Shown here: positions 17,752-24,962 of the stretch, piece by piece
Numbering within the stretch: the stretch's first letter is position 1
Layout: every line of letters starts with the position of its first letter
NCBI GenBank assembly: GCA_001603005.1
Contig: LVAJ01000013.1
Coordinates: 124,001 to 188,000 of the forward strand
DNA length: 64,000 bases
Source: Clostridiales bacterium Firm_04
GTDB lineage: Bacteria; Bacillota; Clostridia; Oscillospirales; Ruminococcaceae
Reading direction: 5' to 3'
Translations under genes and position numbers: made by a program
Notes under the pieces: model-generated
What the model was told of the DNA's origin: nothing
Seen by the model: the letters and a program-made list of their open reading frames with translations, nothing else
Databases searched by the model: none

Positions 17752-18435
17752 ATGTTTCGTGCGAGACTGACAAGACCTGAACAGAATAACAAATACTATA
17801 TTCCTAAAGCGTCCGGCGGGTTCGGCAGGCAGCGCAAGGGCAGTCCGGATGATGCCGGATACAGGAATGTCAGCTATGCCTGCGGCAGATTCCACGAGAT
17901 CGCAGAGGATCCGTCCATGTCGCTGCTGGATCCGGTTCATGCGGGAAATCTCTATCAGAATGCGCGGGCGCACGGGCTCGCGACCGGTCAGAAGCCGAGA
18001 GCCGGTGCGCTGATCGTCTGGCAGAAGGGAACGGCGCTGCTTTCCGGCGGCAGGGGATATGCCGCGGTTGTCGAGCAGGTTCATGCGGACGGCTCGATCG
18101 TGACGTCGGAATCCTGCGGAAAGGATCTGCCGTTCCGGACGGTCGTTCGCAGAAATACCGACGGCAACTGGAACGGCGGTGACGGCTGCCTGTTCCTCGG
18201 TTTTGTCTATCAACCGGACGACAGACCAAAGCTGACGCTGCGCAAGGGGGATGACGGCGATGCGGTCATTCGCATGCAGGTGAAGCTCTGGGCGCGCGGG
18301 TATCTGCCGAAGACAGAGGTGGACGGCGTGTTCGGAAAGATCACGCTCGGCGCGCTGCTCGCGTTTCAGCTGGAATCCGGTCTGGAGCCGGACGGCATCT
18401 GCGGTCCGCTGACGACTGCCGCATTGTTCGGATAA
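17752..18435 (+). CDS. CHAP-like endolysin with degenerate active site plus peptidoglycan-binding domain
   Basis: A 227-residue protein. Residues 1-155 follow the clostridial phage CHAP amidase/endopeptidase pattern: KYYIPKASGGF, then SYACGRFHEI, GLATGQKPRAGALIVWQKG, GYAAVVEQV, SIVTSES and NWNGGDGCLFLGFVY. In active members the catalytic Cys sits in NCVGYA..GRF and the His in GHVAVVE; here these positions read RNVSYACGRF and GYAAVVE, so both are replaced (Asn, Tyr). Residues 160-227 are an intact PG_binding_1 domain (LRKGDDGDAVIRMQVKL, VDGVFGKIT, GLEPDGICGPLTTAAL). It has no signal peptide. AAAGGAG lies before the ATG. It is probably a wall-binding pseudoenzyme. Confidence 0.75.
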   Translation: MFRARLTRPEQNNKYYIPKASGGFGRQRKGSPDDAGYRNVSYACGRFHEIAEDPSMSLLDPVHAGNLYQNARAHGLATGQKPRAGALIVWQKGTALLSGGRGYAAVVEQVHADGSIVTSESCGKDLPFRTVVRRNTDGNWNGGDGCLFLGFVYQPDDRPKLTLRKGDDGDAVIRMQVKLWARGYLPKTEVDGVFGKITLGALLAFQLESGLEPDGICGPLTTAALFG

Positions 18436-18440
18436 AAATG

Positions 18441-18489
18441 TTCCCCCGCGTGCCGAGTGTGAACCGGTATGCGGGGGATTCTTTTTTAC
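18441..18489 (+). terminator. Terminator of the phage-tail-like cassette
   Basis: CCCCCGC..GCGGGGG with a 23-base loop, followed by TTCTTTTTTAC. It closes the five-gene unit. Confidence 0.8.
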
Positions 18490-18494
18490 TTTTC

Positions 18495-18870
18495 GTTATT
18501 CACCATTCACTTTTGGGGTGCATGCAGGATTTGAGTATGTCTGTGTTGTGTATGTCGTGTTTGCATGTCAGATGAATGCCGCGTTTGTATGTCCGATTTG
18601 TGCATGTCAATTTGAATGTCTCCAAAGAAGTATCCACTTCGCGGATGCTATTGGGAATGGGAAAAGCTGCCCCTTTCAGAAAGGGGGGCTTTTCCCAAGC
18701 CCTTTTCTTCCCGAAACAGAACGCTGGGGTGTTCCGCTCTCTGCGGAGAGCATGTTTTGCGAAGCAAAACTGCTCAGTTTGCTTGCAAACGTGAGCGGCT
18801 TATGGCTCTGCCCTAAGAACCCGCGAACTTTTGAAAAAGTTCGATCAAAACTTTAATACTGGTGCGCGCC
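18495..18870 (-). repeat. Mosaic intergenic repeat C, copy 2 (inverted), with octamer block
   Basis: Read leftwards it repeats the order of 5850-6110: CACCAGTATTAAAGTTTTG, ATCGAACTTTTTCAAAAGTTC, a variable middle, GCGTTCTGTTTCGGGAAGAA, GGGCTTGGGAAAAGCCC, GCATCCGCGAAG, then at least six GACATACA-like units. The middle here holds other palindromes (GTTTGC/GCAAAC, TTTTGC/GCAAAA, CTCTC/GAGAG) than in copy 1. ATTCACCATTCAC octamer remnants lie at 18495-18515. Confidence 0.8.
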
Positions 18871-18905
18871 GGATGCGTCGTGCAGGATTTGATGCGCATG
18901 AAAAA

Positions 18906-18938
18906 TGCCCCAAAACGAAAAATAATCGCTTCGGGGCA
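18906..18938 (-). terminator. Terminator of the NSS transporter gene
   Basis: TGCCCC and GGGGCA close a stem that is extended by partial pairing. Read leftwards it is followed by TTTTTC. Confidence 0.65.
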
Positions 18939-18950
18939 GTTCTTTTCTAA

Positions 18951-19025
18951 ATGGGATTCCAAAGGGATAGATCCCTTTGGTCAGGTTTGGGCTGAAAGCC
19001 CATTACAATCATCGCGCAGCGATCC
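18951..19025 (-). repeat. 3'-end palindromic repeat D, copy 2
   Basis: Lies just after the NSS stop codon. Read leftwards: ATCGC-TGC-GCGAT, GGGCTTTCAGCCC and CCAAAGGGAT/ATCCCTTTGG, three small hairpins in a row. It is almost identical in order to the copy at 59555-59632. Confidence 0.8.
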
Positions 19026-19044
19026 CTCTAAAACGATACCGCGA

Positions 19045-20418
19045 TCAGATATCCGTGACGAACGGTGTCAGCAGAATGATGATCATGCAGACCGGGCACA
19101 CAAAGCGGATCATGACCGAAAGCAGCAGTCTGCCGGAGAATTTCTTCTCGCTGACCAGAACCTCCTCCTCGATATACTTCGGCTTGACAACCCAGCCGAT
19201 CAGGATGCAGGTCAGCAGTGCGACAATTGGCATCATGATGTTGTTGCTGATGAAGTCGAAGAAATCAAGGAACTGCATGCCGATGACCGTCACCTTGTCC
19301 CATGCGCTGTATCCGAGCACGGAAAGCATGCCGAGCAGCAGGCAGATCAGCACCGTGATCAATGCTGCCGGAAGACGCTTCATTTTTGCCTTTTCCATGA
19401 TGATCGAAACGACGGTCTCCATGAGCGAGATCGACGATGTGAGCGCGGCAAGTGCGACCAGCATGAAGAATGCAGCGCCGACGATCTGTCCGCCCTTCAT
19501 TGAGGCGAATACATTCGGCAGCGTGATGAACATGAGGCTCGGACCGGCTTTCAGGGCTGCCTGATCGCCGCCGGAGAACACGAACACCGCGGGAACGATG
19601 ATCAGTCCGGCGAGAAATGCGATCGCCGTGTCAAAGATCTCGATCTGCCGCACGGACTGTTCCAGCGAGTCCTCTTTGCGCATGTAGGAGCCGTAGGTCA
19701 CCATGATGCCCATTGCGATCGACATCGAATAGAACAGCTGTCCCATTGCGGCGGCGATCGTCTTGAGGAAGGTCGTGCCGGTGAAGCCTTTGAAATTCGG
19801 CAGCAGATAGTATTTCAGTCCGTCTGCCGCGCCGTCCAGCGTGAGCGTGTAGACCGCAATGCCGACCGTCAGCAGGATCAGCAGCGGCATGAGCAGCTTG
19901 CTGATGCGCTCGATGCCCTTTTCCACGCCGAGTACGACGACCACTGCCGTCAGCAGCAGGAAGATGATGAAGAACACCGAGGGCGATGCCGTCTGACTGA
20001 TGAAGCCCGTGAAGTAGGAGCCGTCGCCGGCGGCTGCCGTGCCGTTTCCGGTGACGAATGCGGTCAGATATTTCAGTACCCAGCCGCCGATCACGCAGTA
20101 ATACGGCGTGATGATGACCGGAACAAATGCTGCCAGCCAGCCAAGCGGCGAGAACTTTTTGTTGATCGAGCTGTATGCGCCGATGACGCTTTTTCCGGTG
20201 CGTCTGCCGATCGCGATTTCCGTGAGCATCAGCGCAAAGCCGAATGTCACTGCGAGGATCAGATAGATCAGCAGGAAAATGCCGCCGCCGTATTTTGCCG
20301 CGAGGTAGGGGAATCGCCAGATGTTGCCGAGACCGACCGCAGAGCCCGCTGCGGCTAGTACAAAGCCGATTTTGGAGCCGAATCCGGATTTGCCGGCGGC
20401 TTCATTCTGATGTGCCAT
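19045..20418 (-). CDS. Sodium-dependent transporter, NSS (SNF) family
   Basis: A 457-residue membrane protein of about twelve helices. The N-terminal signature FGSKIGFVLAAAGSAVGLGNIWRFPYLAAKYGGG is diagnostic of the neurotransmitter:sodium symporter family; bacterial members take up amino acids with Na+. Helix 6 (YSMSIAMGIMVTYGSY) and the SSISLMETVVS segment of helix 8, with the Na+-binding residues, are present. The substrate is not predictable. It has its own promoter and terminator, and a 3'-end repeat follows the stop. Confidence 0.95.
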   Translation of the reverse strand: MAHQNEAAGKSGFGSKIGFVLAAAGSAVGLGNIWRFPYLAAKYGGGIFLLIYLILAVTFGFALMLTEIAIGRRTGKSVIGAYSSINKKFSPLGWLAAFVPVIITPYYCVIGGWVLKYLTAFVTGNGTAAAGDGSYFTGFISQTASPSVFFIIFLLLTAVVVVLGVEKGIERISKLLMPLLILLTVGIAVYTLTLDGAADGLKYYLLPNFKGFTGTTFLKTIAAAMGQLFYSMSIAMGIMVTYGSYMRKEDSLEQSVRQIEIFDTAIAFLAGLIIVPAVFVFSGGDQAALKAGPSLMFITLPNVFASMKGGQIVGAAFFMLVALAALTSSISLMETVVSIIMEKAKMKRLPAALITVLICLLLGMLSVLGYSAWDKVTVIGMQFLDFFDFISNNIMMPIVALLTCILIGWVVKPKYIEEEVLVSEKKFSGRLLLSVMIRFVCPVCMIIILLTPFVTDI

Positions 20419-20482
20419 GATAGAATCCGTCCTTTTGTCATAGTATATTGATCTGTTTACCGAAGCAAACGCATACTATATA

Positions 20483-20511
20483 ATCATACACTATTTTTAT
20501 TGTTTCGTCAA
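20483..20511 (-). promoter_or_regulatory. Promoter of the NSS transporter gene
   Basis: TTGACG (20511-20506), 17 bases and TATGAT (20488-20483) on the minus strand. Confidence 0.75.
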
Positions 20512-20524
20512 GGGATTTCCCGAA

Positions 20525-21262
20525 TTATTTCCGGACGCGGAAAAATGCTTCGCGGTATCGCTTGGGCGTCAGACCGGTCTGCTTCCGGAATACCTGAATG
20601 AAGTGGCTCTCGGAGCTGAAACAGAGATAATCCGAGATCGCAAGGCAGGAAAATTCAGAGTAGCGCAGCATATTTTCTGCCGCTTCGATCCGCTTCTTTG
20701 TAATGTATTCCGAGATCGGCATGCCGACCTCTTTGCGGAACAGCCGCGACAGATAGGTCGGGCTGAGCCCCGCCGCCTTTGCAAGATCCGGCAGCGTCAG
20801 CTTTGTGTGCAGATTGTCATAGATATAGTCGATGCAGATCGTGACGGCGCGCGGATAGCGGTTCTGCTTTTTCAGCAGGTGCATGCGCTGGGCATAGTCC
20901 TCCACGACCTCGCGGTGCAGCATGCGCACTTCCTCCGGATCGGTGCAGCGGTCGATGCTGTGGATATAGATGTCGCTGAGGTTGTATGCCTCCTCCATTT
21001 CCATGCCGCCCTCAATGCAGGCACGGGTGAGCAAAGCGACCGTGATGATCAGATGATATTGCAGATTGCGCAGCGGCTCGGGGCTGAGCTTTCCCATTTC
21101 GCTGATCTCAAACGGCTGATACAGCCGGCGCATTTCGTCCACATCGCCGTCCTGAATCGCCTTGAAAAATGCATTCTCCCGCTCATAGGCAAGATGCGAG
21201 ATGCTCTGCTCGCGGTTGAGGAATGCCTGATGCGTCAGCTTTTGTTCAATATCCATTGCCAT
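20525..21262 (-). CDS. AraC family transcriptional regulator
   Basis: A 245-residue protein. The last 100 residues form the double helix-turn-helix of the AraC family (LTLPDLAKAAGLSPTYLSRLFRKEVGMPISEYITKKRIEAAENML, CFSSESHFIQVFRKQTGLTPKRYREAF). The N-terminal 130 residues are all-helical with no cupin pattern and no receiver Asp motif, so the ligand or signal is unclear. The gene is divergent from the dockerin GH16 gene, with about 155 bases between the starts; control of that gene is plausible. Downstream on the same strand comes the NSS transporter with a separate promoter. Confidence 0.9.
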   Translation of the reverse strand: MAMDIEQKLTHQAFLNREQSISHLAYERENAFFKAIQDGDVDEMRRLYQPFEISEMGKLSPEPLRNLQYHLIITVALLTRACIEGGMEMEEAYNLSDIYIHSIDRCTDPEEVRMLHREVVEDYAQRMHLLKKQNRYPRAVTICIDYIYDNLHTKLTLPDLAKAAGLSPTYLSRLFRKEVGMPISEYITKKRIEAAENMLRYSEFSCLAISDYLCFSSESHFIQVFRKQTGLTPKRYREAFFRVRK

Positions 21263-21330
21263 AGGATACCTCTTTTCGACAGAACTGCTGCGGAAATATG
21301 CAGCAGAAATTTGATAAAAAAGCTTTCTGT

Positions 21331-21360
21331 TTGATATTTTCGCGTAAAAAACTGTGATAT
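21331..21360 (+). promoter_or_regulatory. Possible promoter of the double GH16 gene
   Basis: TTGATA (21331-21336), 18 bases and TGATAT (21355-21360). A TATACT hexamer overlaps further on, so the exact -10 is uncertain. Confidence 0.4.
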
Positions 21361-21417
21361 ACTAACCTTAGTTCAGAAAAGCCACTAGGGGGATTCTTGT
21401 TAAAAGGGGGATTTCAC

Positions 21418-23226
21418 ATGAGGAAAGGTTATCGTACCGCAGCGGCGGCATCTGCGCTTCTGATTACGGCAGGGGTACTGTTCAGTGCAGTCAGCGCGGC
21501 AGTACAGGGCGACGTCAATCAGGACGGCAGCCTTGACAGAAATGATGCGCTGAAGCTCCGCGCTGTTCTGACCGCGGAAAGCAGCGACCTGAAAGCGGAA
21601 ATGGACTTCAACGGCGACAGAACTGTTGATGCAAAGGATCTGTCTGCGATGAAGCACAGCATTCTCAATCCGCCGCAGCAGGATCAGCCGCAGAATCCGT
21701 GGGAGCAGCAGCAGGGCGATACGCCGAGCGGCATCAAGGATTACGGCACGCCGATGGATACCTCTGCGACCATGATCTCGGAGTTCCGCAAGGGCGATGC
21801 CGGCGACTTCTTCGCGTCCGACGGCTGGACAAACGGCAAACCGTTTGACTGCTGGTGGTATAAGCGCAATGCGGTTATCCAGAACGGCATGCTCACGCTG
21901 AGCATTGACCAGAAATGGAATCCGGGCGACTCCAATCCGGACTGGAATCCGCAGTATTCCGGCGGTGAGTTCCGCACGAACAAGTTCTATCATTACGGCT
22001 ACTACGAGACCTCGATGCAGGCGATCAAGAATGACGGCGTTGTGTCCTCGTTCTTCACCTACACCGGTCCGTCCGACGATAACCCGTGGGACGAGATCGA
22101 CATCGAAGTGCTCGGCAAGGATACCACAAAGGTACAGCTCAATTACTACAAGGACGGTCAGGGCGGTCATGAGTATATGTATGACCTCGGCTTTGATGCG
22201 TCCGAGGGATACCATACCTACGGCTTTGACTGGCAGCCCGATCATATCACATGGTATGTGGACGGCAAGGAAGCCTACACCATGCGCGGCGATATGCCGA
22301 AAACACCCGGCAAGATCATGATGAACGCATGGCCGGGACGTACTGTTGACGACTGGCTCAAACCCTTCAACGGCAACAAGCCGCTGACTGCGCATTATCA
22401 GTGGGTGACCTTCAAGGAAGGCGGCAAGGGCTCGCAGGGACAGGAGCAGCAGCAGAACCCGTGGGAACAGCAGAATCCGCAGAATCCGTGGGAGCAGCAG
22501 AACCCGTGGGAACAGCAGAATCCGCCGCAGGAGCAGCCGCAGAGCGGCTCCGGCATGAATGCCAATGCGACGATGGTCTCGAATTTCACGACCGGCAATG
22601 CAGGCGATTTCTTCGCTTCCGACGGCTGGACAAACGGCAAGCCGTTTGACTGCTGGTGGTACGGTCAGAATGCAAAGATCGTGAACGGTCTGCTCGAACT
22701 CAAGATCGACCAGAAATGGAATCCGGGCGACTCGAATCCCGACTGGAATCCGCAGTATTCCGGCGGCGAGTTCCGTACCAATAATTTCTATCACTACGGC
22801 TACTACGAGACTTCGATGAAGGCGATCAAGAATGACGGCGTTGTGTCCTCGTTCTTCACCTACACCGGTCCGTCCGACAACAATCCGTGGGATGAGATCG
22901 ACGTCGAGATCCTCGGCAAGGATACCACAAAGGTTCAGCTCAACTACTACAAGGACGGTCAGGGCGGTCATGAATATATGTATGACCTCGGCTTTGATGC
23001 GTCGCAGGATTTCCACAGATACGGCTTCGACTGGCAGCCCGACCATATCACATGGTATGTGGACGGCAAGGAAGCCTACACCATGCGCGGCAATATGCCG
23101 AATACACCCGGAAAGATCATGATGAACGCATGGCCGGGACGTACCGTTGACGACTGGCTCAAGGCTTTCAACGGCAACAAGCCGCTGACTGCGTACTACC
23201 AGTGGGTGACGTACAACAAGCAGTGA
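21418..23226 (+). CDS. Secreted dockerin enzyme with two tandem GH16 beta-glucanase domains
   Basis: A 602-residue enzyme expected to cut beta-1,3-1,4-glucan (lichenan). A signal peptide covers 1-29, then an N-terminal dockerin at 31-85 (GDVNQDGSLDRNDALKLR; MDFNGDRTVDAKDLSAMK). Two GH16 domains of about 220 residues follow, each with the catalytic motif (DEIDIEVLG and DEIDVEILG) and GGEFRTN, FDWQPDHITWYVDGKEAYTMRG. They are near-identical and are joined by a NPWEQQ-rich linker with several tandem copies of that unit. I chose the ATG at 21418 (AGGGGG at a good gap) rather than a TTG 21 bases earlier. AraC gene divergent. Confidence 0.93.
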   Translation: MRKGYRTAAAASALLITAGVLFSAVSAAVQGDVNQDGSLDRNDALKLRAVLTAESSDLKAEMDFNGDRTVDAKDLSAMKHSILNPPQQDQPQNPWEQQQGDTPSGIKDYGTPMDTSATMISEFRKGDAGDFFASDGWTNGKPFDCWWYKRNAVIQNGMLTLSIDQKWNPGDSNPDWNPQYSGGEFRTNKFYHYGYYETSMQAIKNDGVVSSFFTYTGPSDDNPWDEIDIEVLGKDTTKVQLNYYKDGQGGHEYMYDLGFDASEGYHTYGFDWQPDHITWYVDGKEAYTMRGDMPKTPGKIMMNAWPGRTVDDWLKPFNGNKPLTAHYQWVTFKEGGKGSQGQEQQQNPWEQQNPQNPWEQQNPWEQQNPPQEQPQSGSGMNANATMVSNFTTGNAGDFFASDGWTNGKPFDCWWYGQNAKIVNGLLELKIDQKWNPGDSNPDWNPQYSGGEFRTNNFYHYGYYETSMKAIKNDGVVSSFFTYTGPSDNNPWDEIDVEILGKDTTKVQLNYYKDGQGGHEYMYDLGFDASQDFHRYGFDWQPDHITWYVDGKEAYTMRGNMPNTPGKIMMNAWPGRTVDDWLKAFNGNKPLTAYYQWVTYNKQ

Positions 23227-23289
23227 TTTCCTCCCATCTCCCGCAGTCGTTTCGCATTTTCCGGCTGCGGGGGATCCCAATATGGTTTC

Positions 23290-23321
23290 AGCAGACAGAT
23301 TTCGTGTCTGCTGTTTTTTTT
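23290..23321 (+). terminator. Terminator of the double GH16 gene
   Basis: AGCAGACA (23290-23297) and TGTCTGCT (23305-23312), followed by a run of eight T. Confidence 0.9.
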
Positions 23322-23344
23322 GCTCGCGATTCCCGGTCTTGCAG

Positions 23345-23381
23345 AAAAGCCGAGGGCATAAGCCCCCGGCTTTGTTTTTTG
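23345..23381. terminator. Hairpin at the end of the GH31 operon
   Basis: GCCG-GGGC / GCCC-CGGC stem with T-rich flanks on both strands, placed between convergent genes. It probably ends leftward transcription after the FkbM gene. Confidence 0.7.
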
Positions 23382-23388
23382 CCGGATG

Positions 23389-24480
23389 TTATTCTGCGTA
23401 CTGCGTATTTCCGGTGTCCTCGCAGACGGCATAGAGATTGGTTTCCCATGCCGGAATATAGGGCAGATGCCGGATGAACAGGCGATAGCGCGGATTGATG
23501 CGCTTCACCAGCAGCGGCAGCTCAAAGATATCCTCATTGCGGTGATAGAGCGAGATCATCAGCTTCGGCGCAAAGCGGGCGATCGAACGGCTCGCGCCCC
23601 AGAGTGCCTCGCGCTCTGCACCCTCGACGTCCATTTTCAGCAGCGTGACCGGATTGCCGGCAAGCAGATTGTCCACTGCGCGCGCCGGCGTCATGATGCC
23701 GTCTGCGGCGATCGCGGACTGTCTGCCCGCCTTTGCGCCGAACGGCAGCTCCGTATCCACACACCATGCCGTACACTGATAGCACTGCACAGAGGGCGTA
23801 TCGCCGACGAATTTGACCAGCTTCTTATAGTTCTTCTTATCCGGCTCGACCGCGATGATGCGGTGATATTTGCCGCGGGTGTATTCGAGCATTTCGCGGA
23901 TCGTGTCGCCGTTATAGGCGCCGAGATCGACGTAGATCTCGTGGTTGGTCGGCTGGAGCACACGGTTCCAGATCTCGTCCTTCGTATCGACCTGCTCGGT
24001 CAGATAGGCGGGATTGCCGCTGATCTTGAAATTGATGATATTCGCATAGATCTGGCGGGAGCGTTCATCGGCAAGCGACTGATAAACTGCCTGAATCTCC
24101 TCCTCATGCTCCGTGCAGTATTCCGGCGTAAACAGTCCGCCGCCGACTACCGGCACATCGGGCACATAGAGCTGATAGCGCTCGCCCAGCGCACGGATGC
24201 GGTCGATCATCTGCGGCGAGCATACCGCAAATGCCAGCACGATCACAAAATCGTCAAATTCGGCTTCCAGCTCGGAGAGCTTCCGCACCGGATAACCCGC
24301 AAAATCATGTCCGCGGACAAACTCATCGCTTGCAAAGATGCCTGCAACCGGGATCTGATAGCTGCGCATTGCGGCGAGGATCCGCACGGCGCCGTCGCCC
24401 ATGCCGTAGAGGAAGATCGGGCGTGTTTCGGCTTTCAGACGTTCCCAGACAGATATTTTTTCGGTTACAAATTGCAGCAT
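23389..24480 (-). CDS. FkbM family methyltransferase
   Basis: A 363-residue protein. The C-terminal part (about 180-345) is a SAM-dependent FkbM methyltransferase: IYVDLGAYNGDTIREML (motif I), RIIAVEPDKKNYKKL, LLKMDVEGAEREAL and APKLMISLYHRNED. The N-terminal 130 residues (FLYGMGDGAVRILAAM, VAGIFASDEFVRG, FDDFVIVLAFAV) form a nucleotide-sugar-type Rossmann domain that often precedes FkbM in glycan-modifying proteins. It lies 25 bases downstream of the PH-domain gene and ends the GH31 operon. O-methylation of a glycan is likely; the substrate is unknown. Confidence 0.88.
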   Translation of the reverse strand: MLQFVTEKISVWERLKAETRPIFLYGMGDGAVRILAAMRSYQIPVAGIFASDEFVRGHDFAGYPVRKLSELEAEFDDFVIVLAFAVCSPQMIDRIRALGERYQLYVPDVPVVGGGLFTPEYCTEHEEEIQAVYQSLADERSRQIYANIINFKISGNPAYLTEQVDTKDEIWNRVLQPTNHEIYVDLGAYNGDTIREMLEYTRGKYHRIIAVEPDKKNYKKLVKFVGDTPSVQCYQCTAWCVDTELPFGAKAGRQSAIAADGIMTPARAVDNLLAGNPVTLLKMDVEGAEREALWGASRSIARFAPKLMISLYHRNEDIFELPLLVKRINPRYRLFIRHLPYIPAWETNLYAVCEDTGNTQYAE

Positions 24481-24505
24481 GATACGTTATCTACCCCTTC
24501 GTTTC

Positions 24506-24958
24506 TTATTGCTCGTCGTGGCATCCGCAGTCGCAGTCTTCCTGTGCCATGTCGTCATGATGATGCGGTGCATGTCCGCCTGCCATGCCGCCGGTAATTG
24601 CGTAGAGATCGCGGCCTCTGGTGTTGTAGCGGTCGCGCTCTGCATTGATCTGCTTATCAAGCTTTTTCAGCACCTCGCGCGGATTCTTGACACAGCGGAC
24701 TTCCTTTTCCGGCGTGTCGGTATCGCGCACGAAAATGACGATCGTGCCGCAGCCGACCATGCGCTGCCAGAACGGCAGCTTCAGCTTTTTATCCGTGACC
24801 TTGTAGAGGTCGAGCTCGTCTTCATCCAGACTCAGAAAGCCGGTGCGGGTGATGAATTTGGTCTCCGTCAGGAAATATCTTGTGAAGCTCCACGGCAGTC
24901 CGAGGAATGTCCGCTTGTGATCGGACCAGATGTATTCGATTTCATTTTTTTTGCTCAT
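24506..24958 (-). CDS. Bacterial PH-domain protein
   Basis: A 150-residue soluble protein. Residues 5-110 match the bacterial PH domain of the short cytosolic type: YIWSDHKRTFLGLPWSFTRYFLTE, TGFLSLDEDELDLYKVTD, WQRMVGCGTIVIF, then KNPREVLKKLDKQI. The tail is rich in His, Asp and Cys (HAPHHHDDMAQEDCDCGCHDE) and could bind metal ions. The ATG is 4 bases downstream of the GH31 stop, with AAAGGAG inside the end of that gene, so translation is coupled. The role is unknown. Confidence 0.8.
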   Translation of the reverse strand: MSKKNEIEYIWSDHKRTFLGLPWSFTRYFLTETKFITRTGFLSLDEDELDLYKVTDKKLKLPFWQRMVGCGTIVIFVRDTDTPEKEVRCVKNPREVLKKLDKQINAERDRYNTRGRDLYAITGGMAGGHAPHHHDDMAQEDCDCGCHDEQ

Positions 24959-24962
24959 AGCA

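Noticed and set aside
15291..18435. Complete prophage
   Set aside because: No integrase, terminase, capsid, portal, tape-measure or holin gene and no att-like repeats at the borders.
18495..18870. Short frames inside the intergenic repeat
   Set aside because: The same sequence occurs as non-coding repeat at 5850-6110; the frames are not preserved between copies.
21400..23280. Long leftward open frame with internal repeats opposite the double GH16 gene
   Set aside because: The repeats are only the antisense image of the duplicated GH16 domains.
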